5,251 bases of DNA from Acidobacteriota bacterium (GTDB lineage Bacteria; Acidobacteriota; Terriglobia; Acidiferrales; UBA7541), in contig QHYF01000283.1 of NCBI GenBank assembly GCA_003224075.1, forward strand, positions 1 through 5,251, read 5' to 3'. Each line of letters starts with the position of its first letter. The first letter of the stretch is position 1. The notes beneath the pieces are model-generated. The model did not search any database and was not told the DNA's origin. It worked only from the letters and a program-made list of their open reading frames with translations. This document shows, piece by piece, positions 1 through 4,480 of the stretch. The position numbers and the translations under genes were made by a program.

Positions 1-2
1 TT

Positions 3-668
3 GTGCTTTTTGTCGTGCTCATTTTTGCTTTCGTCTATCAGCTCACCCGCCAGCGCAGCCTTGGCCCGTTGCTTGGATTCTTCGTGGTTCCCATCGTCAT
101 GATCGGATACCCCAGCATTCGTTCCATCGAATTCAAGGATGGGGTGGTCTCCATTGACAAAACCACGCAGCAGCTTTTGTCCAATCCCACCGACGCATCC
201 GTCCGCGAATCCCTTCAGAAACAACTGGAGCAAACGACCCGGCGTCCCATCGCCAACCCCAAGGACGCCGCCGCCGTGGCCAAGGCCCAGTTCGCCCTCG
301 GCGATGAACAAGCGGCAGCTCTCAACCTCCAGAAGGCTCTTCAGAAGGACCCGAACCTCCCTGAAGCTCGCCAGCTTCAGAAGAAGATGGAAGTGGCTCA
401 GAACCTCCAGCGGCTCAGTGTTCAGGTCGAGCGCAACCCCGCCGACCAGGCGGCGCGCGCCGAGCTTCAGAAAAACGTCTCAGAGGCGGCTCAAATGCAA
501 TGGGCCAACCACAATGCCGTCATCGCGCTGGCCCGGGCGCAAACCGCCCTCGGCTACCACGCACACGCGCTCGAAACCGTGAATAAGGCCCTTGCCATCA
601 ACCCCAAGTCCGTCCCCGCCCAACAACTCAAGGAAGCCATCCTCCTCAAGGCCCCTCCCCCCTCCTAA
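3..668 (+). CDS. Membrane-anchored TPR protein, 5' end outside window
   Basis: The frame is open to the left edge and begins with a GTG at 3, which may be an internal valine, so the true start is probably upstream and the protein is partial. Two hydrophobic stretches (residues ~2-14 and ~19-36) suggest a membrane anchor or hairpin at the N-terminus. The rest is helical and Ala/Gln/Leu-rich. Two segments fit the tetratricopeptide pattern (small-x2-L-G ... A-L ... A-L-x-x-x-P): residues ~86-119 (FALGDEQAAALNLQKALQKD) and ~172-205 (QTALGYHAHALETVNKALAI), with a degenerate repeat between them. TPRs mediate protein-protein contacts, so a scaffold or assembly role is likely but the partner is unknown. 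The gene ends TAA and overlaps the 3' end of the convergent minus-strand gene by 23 nt. A T-rich stretch follows at ~694-720. Confidence 0.8.
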   Translation: MLFVVLIFAFVYQLTRQRSLGPLLGFFVVPIVMIGYPSIRSIEFKDGVVSIDKTTQQLLSNPTDASVRESLQKQLEQTTRRPIANPKDAAAVAKAQFALGDEQAAALNLQKALQKDPNLPEARQLQKKMEVAQNLQRLSVQVERNPADQAARAELQKNVSEAAQMQWANHNAVIALARAQTALGYHAHALETVNKALAINPKSVPAQQLKEAILLKAPPPS

Positions 669-1164
669 CCGTCCCGGCTCGCCGCTTTGCTCTTATTTTG
701 ATTTTCTTTTTTGCTTTTTTGCTCGGTCCGTTGCTGGCCTGCATCTGTCGCAGCAAGCTCCCTTGATCGAAGTAAATTCGTTGTGCGACCAGCTTCTCCG
801 TCGTTTCATCGAAGAAGTAGTACGTCGTCAGCTCCATTCGGATACGGTTCCCCTTCGGCCGTATCCCCAGGTACTCGCCCAAATGCGTGCCCGTGAGCAC
901 TCCCTCGCACACCGTACAACCAGGAAGGTCCTGTTCCGATTTGACTTCGATGTGCAGGTCCGGCAGCGCCTTCCCGATCGTTTCGTAGAAGGTCCGCAGG
1001 CCTCCCATGCCCTTGAACGGCGTGGCAAGCAACACCACGTCGCGAAAGGCGCTTCCCCTCGGGGCAAACCCCTCCCCCGCTGCGTTCCAATCGTGCGCGT
1101 TTTCGGCGGCGATGTGTGCGGCTACAATACTACGCTGACGTTCGGCCTTCTCTTCCGGAGTCAT
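646..1164 (-). CDS. SnoaL-like / NTF2-fold ester cyclase family protein
   Basis: 172 aa, ATG start, preceded by AGGAG (1176-1172) with 7-nt spacing. The order of motifs fits SnoaL-like polyketide cyclase/NTF2-like proteins: an N-terminal helix with ENAHDWNAAGEGFA (residues 21-34), the turn KGMGGLRTFYETIGKALPDL (51-70), the strand HIEVKSEQ, then CEGVLTGTHLGEYLGIRPKG (86-105) and KLVAQRIYFDQGSLLRQM (124-141). Members form a cone-shaped alpha+beta barrel that binds small hydrophobic ligands. Most such stand-alone proteins have no known substrate, and none can be inferred here. Residues 149-168 form a Lys/Arg-rich tail (KKAKKKIKIRAKRR) beyond the usual domain end. The coding DNA of that tail is the T-rich stretch that would serve as a 3' end for the convergent TPR gene. 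The overlap with that gene suggests mutual transcriptional interference, which is inferred. Confidence 0.85.
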   Translation of the reverse strand: MTPEEKAERQRSIVAAHIAAENAHDWNAAGEGFAPRGSAFRDVVLLATPFKGMGGLRTFYETIGKALPDLHIEVKSEQDLPGCTVCEGVLTGTHLGEYLGIRPKGNRIRMELTTYYFFDETTEKLVAQRIYFDQGSLLRQMQASNGPSKKAKKKIKIRAKRRAGTVRRGEGP

Positions 1165-1193
1165 GGCTGGGCTCCTGCTCCGCGGGTACTACT

Positions 1194-1223
1194 GCTATAG
1201 CATCATTTCCCTTCCTATTTCAA
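1194..1223 (-). promoter_or_regulatory. Candidate sigma70-type promoter for the SnoaL-like gene
   Basis: On the minus strand, TTGAAA (1223-1218) and TATAGC (1199-1194) are separated by 18 nt, with 5/6 and 4/6 matches to the consensus boxes. Transcription would begin near 1187 and give a leader of about 22 nt that includes the AGGAG site. It is the best match in the 135-nt gap but rests on pattern alone. Confidence 0.35.
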
Positions 1224-1299
1224 TACTTGTTCGTCGCTTGCCCCCCGGCGGTCTTACCAATTCAGGCGCTCGTTGACGCCCGTGTTATCCTTCCGCCCC

Positions 1300-1675
1300 A
1301 TGGATGCGAAGGGCATTACACCAATACTGAACGTTTCCGACATCGCCGCGAGCTCCGCCTGGTTCGAGAAGTGGGGTTGGAGGAAGTGCTGGGACTGGGG
1401 AACGCCTCCGACTTTCGGAGCGGTCGGGTCAGGCGAATGCGAGATCTTTCTCCACGTTTGGACCGGACGGAGACCAAACGGCCGACAAAGGCGCCTGGAT
1501 GTCCGTTTGGGTGAACGACGTTGAGGAGGTTCACAGACAGTGCGTGGCCGCCGGGCTGGACGTCACTTTCCCGCCGGCCGACATGCCGTGGAACGTCCGC
1601 GAGATGCACCTCCGCCACCCGGACGGGCACGTATTTCGGGTCGGCAGGGGCATTGAGTGCGTGGCGCAGGAGTGA
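1300..1675 (+). pseudogene. Frameshifted VOC (glyoxalase/bleomycin-resistance) family gene
   Basis: Two adjoining frames together give one VOC-superfamily protein. The first frame from ATG 1300 reads MDAKGITPILNVSDIAASSA followed by WFEKWGW (residues 21-27) and a CEIFL strand ending at 1452. The second frame starts at about 1454 with TFGPDGDQTADKGAWMSVWV and continues with DVEEVHRQCVAAGLDVTFPP and REMHLRHPDGHVFRVG, stopping at TGA 1673-1675. In homologues as I remember them, the EIFL strand is followed by a short Gly-rich loop before the FGPDGD-type segment, and this loop is missing here. The lesion therefore looks like a deletion of a non-multiple of three bases at ~1453, not a single-base slip. 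VOC proteins of this kind bind a metal and a small molecule or act as drug-sequestering proteins. The second half still carries the usual E and H residues. Without frameshifting, the first frame ends at 1524 as a fragment. There is no clear Shine-Dalgarno before 1300. A sequencing error is possible but would need to be a multi-base loss. Confidence 0.85.
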
Positions 1676-1762
1676 GGCCTAAGTTCCCTTCTTTTGTGCT
1701 GCCCTCCCAACTCCGTATTAAAGCCCTAGTGTCGCACGCGTGACGCCGGACGCAGCGCAACT

Positions 1763-2086
1763 ATGCCCCTTTCAGGAGGGAAGGGGTACGACATGCTTGT
1801 GGGAAGTTCGGAAGCGGAGAGCCTGCGGAAGATTCAAGTGAAAACCAAGCGGACACCGCCGTGGTATGTGAAGCAAGCAAGCTTCAAAGGCAAGAGTCTA
1901 AATCAAGTAACTGTGTACGTGCTCATTGGCCCCGAAAACGGCAACAAGCCCGTTCGTTTCTTTATTGCTGAGAATCGTCTGTTAGCAAAACACGTCCATC
2001 GACCGTCGCGTTGGAAGAAAAATGCTTTGATGCCCGTGAAGGCTGTTGAGAAATACGAAGGCCGATGGGACGCCCTGCTGAAATAA
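1763..2086 (+). CDS. Probable PD-(D/E)XK-like nuclease-fold protein, N-terminally short
   Basis: 107 aa. Residues 5-27 contain GGKGYDMLVG, then a spacer and KIQVKT. This D10 ... Q25-V-K27 arrangement matches the core (D, then Q/E-x-K) of PD-(D/E)XK-fold proteins of the small restriction-like hypothetical class. The following strand VTVYVLIGPENGNKPVRFFI (49-68) and the end KYEGRWDALL (97-106) also fit that class. Such proteins normally start 30-40 residues earlier with a helix carrying a conserved Glu and a segment of the type RRGY-A. Here the same frame can be extended only to a stop at 1727-1729, so the N-terminal helix appears lost and the ORF may be a remnant. ATG 1763 keeps the Asp but has no Shine-Dalgarno. 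AGGAGG at 1774-1779 would favour ATG 1793, which would discard the Asp. Codons look AT-richer than in neighbouring genes, which hints at transfer. The function as an active nuclease is doubtful. Confidence 0.5.
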   Translation: MPLSGGKGYDMLVGSSEAESLRKIQVKTKRTPPWYVKQASFKGKSLNQVTVYVLIGPENGNKPVRFFIAENRLLAKHVHRPSRWKKNALMPVKAVEKYEGRWDALLK

Positions 2087-2116
2087 AAGTTGCCCACTCC
2101 ACTGAACTACAGGCGA

Positions 2117-2146
2117 TGAAACTCCTGCTCCCTAACAGGACTTTCA
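2117..2146. terminator. Inverted repeat between convergent genes, possible 3'-end hairpin
   Basis: TGAAACTCCTG (2117-2127) and CAGGACTTTCA (2136-2146) form an 11-position stem with one C-C mismatch around an 8-nt loop. It lies between the PD-(D/E)XK-like ORF (+, ends 2086) and the DUF2846-like gene (-, ends 2211), where a bidirectional 3'-end structure is expected. Neither side is followed by a U-tract, so intrinsic termination is uncertain. Confidence 0.35.
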
Positions 2147-2210
2147 CGCACGAAAACCACTGCTGATATTCGGTCGTGGGCTTCTTTCTTTGGTGTTGAA
2201 TGCCTGTCGT

Positions 2211-2684
2211 TTAATCGTGGAGCGGCTTCAGCTTGGCGATTACCTTTTGGGCCTCTCCGGCGTCTACCTGCAGAAGCCTTCCACCTCCACGCCAGTTCCC
2301 CGTCAAAATCACCATCTGCACGTATGTGGTGCCGCCTGTCACCGTTTCGATCACAGTCGCAGGTTCGTTCTTGGCGCTAGACTGAAGTTGGTGCTTACCA
2401 GGCTCGGCGTGGACTGAAAACCAGCGACCATTAGTCAGGCGGTCGATTTCTTTACCGTCCAAAAATATGGAAGGCTTGAGTGCAGACCCGTTAAAGTGAT
2501 GCTCCCGGAAGAAGACAATTGTTGAGTCCTTGCCCTTGTCCACGTCAGATTGTGCCGAATTGGGGGACGGCTTGGCCACGTCAGTCGGGGCTTGGGCCGC
2601 TGGATTGGCCTGCGGTTGCTGCGAACTGGCAGGAAGTACCGCTAAGAGTCCGATCACGAGAGTTGCCGCTATGAAGGTTCGCAT
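2211..2684 (-). CDS. Secreted DUF2846-like protein
   Basis: 157 aa. The ATG at 2684 is preceded by GGAG (2693-2690) with 5-nt spacing, which supports this start. Residues 1-21 are a typical Sec signal peptide (MRTFIAATLVIGLLAVLPAS), with cleavage likely near S21 and no lipobox cysteine. A low-complexity Pro/Ala/Gln/Ser linker follows (22-50). The domain at ~54-150 has the DUF2846-type layout: a strand with TIVFFREHHFNGSALKP, then IFLDGKEIDRLTNGRWFSV (73-91), then EPGKHQLQSS (94-103), and a C-terminal half with VTGGTTYVQMVI (115-126). The pattern 'x-x-DG-x-x-x-x-L-x-x-G ... PG-x-H' is the family hallmark. The family is periplasmic or outer-membrane-associated and of unknown function; a beta-sandwich binding role is often assumed. 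It stands alone with no operon partner in view. The 3' end faces the convergent hairpin at 2117-2146. Confidence 0.85.
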   Translation of the reverse strand: MRTFIAATLVIGLLAVLPASSQQPQANPAAQAPTDVAKPSPNSAQSDVDKGKDSTIVFFREHHFNGSALKPSIFLDGKEIDRLTNGRWFSVHAEPGKHQLQSSAKNEPATVIETVTGGTTYVQMVILTGNWRGGGRLLQVDAGEAQKVIAKLKPLHD

Positions 2685-2879
2685 GGATTCTCCAATGTAT
2701 TTTTTGACTTCGTTTAACGATCATAATCGGAGCAGCGCGTGGGGGGGCGGACCTTTTCCGATTCGTGGTGCCCAAAAGAAAACTGCAAGAACTATTAGCC
2801 AGTGAAAAATACTGAACTCGCCATCAGACCTTAAACTCCTCTGCTTATCGCGTCCTAAAATATCCTTCACCCAGCCAAT

Positions 2880-2924
2880 AGGCGGGAGGGCCGCCTGCCA
2901 GTATCTTCATTATCTGGCGGGTGG
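2880..2924 (+). repeat. GC-rich hairpin element downstream of the TA module
   Basis: CCGCCTGCCAG (2891-2901) pairs over 11 positions with CTGGCGGGTGG (2914-2924), including two G-U pairs, around a 12-nt loop. A competing short hairpin AGGCGG/CCGCCT (2880-2885/2891-2896) uses the same left arm. The G-U pairs favour the plus-strand RNA, and a T-rich stretch (CTTTTGATTTTG) follows from 2931. The element is directly downstream of the minus-strand toxin gene. It could be a processing/termination structure or an extragenic repeat. The GGGTGGGACAGG that overlaps its right arm resembles the repeat at 3626-3642. Confidence 0.45.
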
Positions 2925-2963
2925 GACAGGCTTTTGATTTTGCCTTTTGATTCTTCCTCACAC

Positions 2964-2999
2964 GGTTGCCCCAGTGCGTTCCTGCCATGGTTGCCCCAG
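2964..2999 (+). repeat. Short direct repeat GGTTGCCCCAG x2
   Basis: GGTTGCCCCAG occurs at 2964-2974 and 2989-2999, 25 nt apart, each followed by a GCGTTC-like sequence. It ends 4 nt from the toxin stop codon. The role is unknown and a small tandem duplication is the simplest reading. Confidence 0.5.
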
Positions 3000-3003
3000 C
3001 GTT

Positions 3004-3333
3004 CTACCGGATTTCAATGATCCGGTCACCCGCTTTCAAGCACGACTCGATCCTCGGCCAGGCCCCGTCGAAAGCTGCTAGCAAAGCCGACGTTCGGCAG
3101 TTGCCCAGACGCACCCAGATAAGTTTTATTTTGGATTCGGGCCGTTTAGCGAAGTAGATAAAATCTTCGTCCTTGCTGATGATTATGCGTTCTTCAGCAT
3201 CAGCGTATCTGCAGATCTCGGCATCGAGGGCCTCAACTAAGCCAGCCTCAAAGACGTGCTGACAGTCGAAACCGCGCTCTCGCAGATACTGCGCGAGCGC
3301 CGCGGGCAGTTGGTTGTCTACAATGAATTTCAC
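3004..3333 (-). CDS. DUF5615 PIN-like toxin of a type II toxin-antitoxin module
   Basis: 109 aa, GTG start. The family signature is clear: an N-terminal strand with MKFIVDNQLPAALAQYLRER, then FDCQHVFEAGL and ALDAEI (35-40), then RIIISKDEDFIYFA (49-62), then KLIWVRLGN (70-78). The likely metal-binding acidic residues of the PIN fold are D6, D37/E39 and D55/D57, all present. PIN-domain toxins are Mg2+-dependent RNases that block translation. DUF5615 proteins are compact relatives normally paired with DUF433 or similar small antitoxins. The length matches the family, so it looks intact. Its GTG overlaps the antitoxin TGA as GTGA (3333-3330), which implies translational coupling so that toxin is made only after the antitoxin. 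Cellular target RNA is unknown. Confidence 0.92.
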   Translation of the reverse strand: MKFIVDNQLPAALAQYLRERGFDCQHVFEAGLVEALDAEICRYADAEERIIISKDEDFIYFAKRPESKIKLIWVRLGNCRTSALLAAFDGAWPRIESCLKAGDRIIEIR

Positions 3334-3560
3334 GACGCCGGGAGCACGACGTGGTCAGTCTGATGGGCCGCGTAGTCCAAGGCTGCTAGGATGTCTTCGC
3401 GCTCCAGAGACGGGTAATCCCTCAGGATTTCTTCGATGGAAGCTCCCGCGCTAAGCAATTCGAGAACATCGGTAACACGGATGCGCTGACCGCGAATGCA
3501 GGGACGGCCCCCGCACTTGCCGGCTTCGACCGTGATTCGGTTGAGACGTTCCAGATTCAT
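3330..3560 (-). CDS. DUF433 antitoxin of the toxin-antitoxin module
   Basis: 76 aa from ATG 3560. The sequence has the DUF433 core: ITVEAGKCGGRPCIRGQRIR (residues 9-28), then the helical part VTDVLELLSAGASIEEILRD and YPSLEREDILAALDYAAH. The family has a winged or helix-turn-helix-like fold thought to bind DNA for autoregulation and to neutralise the partner toxin. The frame stays open up to 3773, but that extension translates a hairpin repeat and has no family similarity. The start MNLERLNRITV is the usual one, so 3560 is preferred despite only a weak Shine-Dalgarno (AGAG near 3571). It is the first gene of a two-gene operon with the toxin and lies just downstream of a candidate promoter. Confidence 0.92.
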   Translation of the reverse strand: MNLERLNRITVEAGKCGGRPCIRGQRIRVTDVLELLSAGASIEEILRDYPSLEREDILAALDYAAHQTDHVVLPAS

Positions 3561-3579
3561 TGAATTTGCTCTGTTTTTG

Positions 3580-3608
3580 ACGATACGCAATCTCCCGTCC
3601 AAAGGCAA
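3580..3608 (-). promoter_or_regulatory. Candidate promoter of the DUF433/DUF5615 operon
   Basis: On the minus strand, TTGCCT (3608-3603) and TATCGT (3585-3580) are separated by 17 nt, each a 4/6 match to sigma70 boxes. Transcription would start near 3573, about 12 nt before the antitoxin ATG. Autoregulation by the TA complex would be expected here from the family, but I see no clear operator palindrome. Confidence 0.33.
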
Positions 3609-3625
3609 GCGCGCGGCCACGGGTC

Positions 3626-3701
3626 GGGTGGTTGGGACACCCTTAACACGGCGAGACTCTTGGGTGCCGCATCCCTTTGCGCTTTTCGCAAAAGGTGCGA
3701 C
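3626..3701. repeat. REP-like extragenic element with two hairpins
   Basis: GGGTG (3626-3630) and CACCC (3638-3642) form a small hairpin. The second structure spans 3666-3701: an inner stem CCTTTGCG/CGCAAAAGG (3674-3681/3687-3695, one bulged A, loop CTTTT) and an outer stem GCCGCA/TGCGAC (3666-3671/3696-3701), which pairs fully only as minus-strand RNA. The combination GGGTG...GGGACACCC plus a CGCAAA hairpin resembles intergenic repeats I remember from Acidobacteriota genomes. Copy number cannot be judged from one window. It lies upstream of the TA operon promoter. Confidence 0.55.
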
Positions 3702-3796
3702 TTTTGACTTTCCTGCATCTTCTTCCTGCCCGCTTCTCAGGATTTTCCACTCTCCTGCCCGCAATCCATTCAATCTACCGCACTTACAACTTTCAC

Positions 3797-3826
3797 TTGA
3801 CAGAGACCGTAATCATGTGGTAATAT
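3797..3826 (+). promoter_or_regulatory. Candidate promoter with perfect -35 box facing right
   Basis: TTGACA (3797-3802) and TAATAT (3821-3826) are separated by 18 nt. GTAAT occurs twice 11 nt apart (3809-3813 and 3820-3824), about one helical turn, which could be an operator half-site pair. If active, it would transcribe the repeat region towards the gene at 4481, giving a leader of roughly 650 nt or a separate non-coding RNA. Confidence 0.45.
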
Positions 3827-3938
3827 GTTGTTTGATATTGAGGCACCAATCCGGTCATTCTCCCCTTGCTTCCCGCCATTGCGCTGCTCGCGCGCTTTCC
3901 TTTACATCCTTTACCTCCTTTGCTGCCTTAACCACTTC

Positions 3939-4105
3939 TAAGTCCTTTACAATCCGCACTTCCGAGACCCCCCTCCCACAACTCCTTTATAATCCGCACT
4001 TACAAGCACCCCTCGGATCTGCGGGAAACAAAGGACTTATAACCCCTTTAGAATCCGCACTTACGAAAAATTCTCCCGTAACCCCTGTAGAATCCGCACT
4101 TGCAA
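3939..4105 (+). repeat. Interspersed 25-nt repeat, core AATCCGCACTT, four direct copies plus one inverted
   Basis: Direct units start at 3941, 3981, 4042 and 4081. Each has a left part of type A-[GC]-[TC]-CCT-[TG]-TA-N, an invariant core AATCCGCACTT (3951, 3991, 4052, 4091) and a right part of type N-C-[GA]-A. Start spacings are 40, 61 and 39 nt. A partial copy (CCGCACTTACAA) lies at about 3778-3789, before the TTGACA box. Positions 4012-4039 are a diverged inverted copy of 3939-3966: TAAGTCCTTT, CCGC and CCGAG all find exact complements in register, so the two 28-nt arms could enclose the second unit in a long imperfect stem. The unequal inter-unit spacers with no conserved length, and the repeat divergence, argue against CRISPR. 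Confidence 0.8.
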
Positions 4106-4111
4106 AAAGGT

Positions 4112-4123
4112 GGGGGTGGGGGG
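4112..4123 (+). repeat. G-tract 12-mer, copy 1
   Basis: GGGGGTGGGGGG, preceded by GCAAAAA and directly after the last AATCCGCACTT unit. The identical 12-mer recurs at 4278-4289, also preceded by a GCAAAAA sequence. Confidence 0.7.
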
Positions 4124-4277
4124 TCATTCTTGCCACTCCGGAATTCGCCACACGCCACTTGTCACTACCCACTATGTTCAAGTCCTTTCTTTTCAGGCTA
4201 TTCCAAACTCTTTTGCACTCGTCAAAGACTCAACTCTTTTGTTTTCATGCAATTCCGCGCTCTTTCGCAAAAACACC

Positions 4278-4289
4278 GGGGGTGGGGGG
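4278..4289 (+). repeat. G-tract 12-mer, copy 2
   Basis: Identical to 4112-4123, 166 nt further on, and continued by AGG and GCGGG. Together these give several adjacent G-tracts on the plus strand, some shorter than three, so quadruplex formation is possible but not assured. Confidence 0.7.
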
Positions 4290-4375
4290 AGGTGCGGGCT
4301 TACGGACCGCGGAGCACAAGGCATTCCATGTCCCCGCTTTTCCGTTATTGTCAACTTTCAAGTGTCGATCGAAGA

Positions 4376-4392
4376 TCCCGACCTTGTCGGGA
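4376..4392 (+). promoter_or_regulatory. Leader hairpin 1
   Basis: Perfect 7-bp stem TCCCGAC/GTCGGGA with a CTT loop. The downstream CTTTCAGCCTTTTC is only mildly U-rich, so it could be a weak attenuator or an mRNA-stabilising structure about 90 nt before the gene at 4481. Confidence 0.5.
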
Positions 4393-4422
4393 CTTTCAGC
4401 CTTTTCACGAAACTTTCCTTCC

Positions 4423-4471
4423 AGTACTCTCGTACTTCTCTCCAAATGCCGGTTTACCACCGGCGAGGAGG
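4423..4471 (+). promoter_or_regulatory. Leader hairpins 2 and 3 abutting the Shine-Dalgarno of the 4481 gene
   Basis: AGTAC/GTACT (4423-4427/4432-4436, loop TCTC) is followed by GCCGGT/ACCGGC (4448-4453/4459-4464, loop TTACC). One base after the last stem comes AGGAGG (4466-4471), 9 nt before the ATG at 4481. The hairpin leaves the ribosome site exposed and may stabilise the 5' end or control access to it. Confidence 0.55.
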
Positions 4472-4480
4472 CATCCAGTC

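Larger units (their letters stand above)
2694..3003. other. Intergenic region between two minus-strand genes
   Basis: 310 nt with no supportable gene. It must contain the promoter of the DUF2846-like gene. TATGAT on the minus strand (2725-2720) could be a -10 box, but no -35 box lies at the right distance. A run of seven G (~2741-2747) lies nearby. The right half carries the hairpin at 2891-2924, two CTTTTGATT repeats (2931-2939 and 2944-2952) and the GGTTGCCCCAG pair. Confidence 0.6.
3702..4480. other. Long non-coding, repeat-rich region upstream of the secreted-protein operon
   Basis: About 780 nt with open frames but no plausible protein: the longest readings lack ribosome binding sites, are rich in Ser/Pro/Arg/Phe and merely read through repeats. 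The plus strand is pyrimidine-rich, especially 3855-3950. It includes a 9-nt tandem, TCCTTTACA, TCCTTTACC and a degenerate third copy, at 3898-3924. It also contains the TTGACA promoter candidate, the AATCCGCACTT repeats, two G-tract 12-mers and, near its right end, three hairpins. Confidence 0.65.

Noticed and set aside
592..1200. Plus-strand 202-codon frame opposite the SnoaL-like gene
   Set aside because: It is antisense to a gene with clear family motifs and a good ribosome site; its own sequence shows no recognisable domain.
2096..2116. tRNA-like 5' half on the minus strand (GCCTGTAGTTCAGTGGA)
   Set aside because: It resembles the acceptor/D-arm start of a tRNA, but the following bases form no anticodon stem and there is no T-arm (GTTCGA-type) sequence, so it is no tRNA and probably chance.
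2530..2805. Plus-strand 91-codon frame opposite the DUF2846-like gene
   Set aside because: It lies antisense to the signal peptide and linker of a supported gene and shows no domain of its own.
3561..3773. N-terminal extension of the DUF433 frame
   Set aside because: It translates the REP-like hairpin and lies upstream of the candidate promoter; family members start at the MNLERL-like position.
3825..3941. Small ORF of 38 codons (MLFDIEAPIRSF...) after the TTGACA promoter
   Set aside because: Its ATG overlaps the -10 box, no ribosome site exists, and the peptide merely reflects pyrimidine-rich DNA.
3939..4105. CRISPR array
   Set aside because: Only the 11-nt core is invariant, unit spacing is 40/61/39, spacers include an inverted copy, and no cas gene is present.
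3987..4181. Minus-strand 64-codon frame with repeated SADS-GV
   Set aside because: The peptide repeat is a translation of the DNA repeat; no ribosome site or neighbour supports it.
4100..4480. N-terminal extension of the 4481 gene frame
   Set aside because: The extension covers G-tracts and hairpins; the AGGAGG and signal peptide clearly place the start at 4481.
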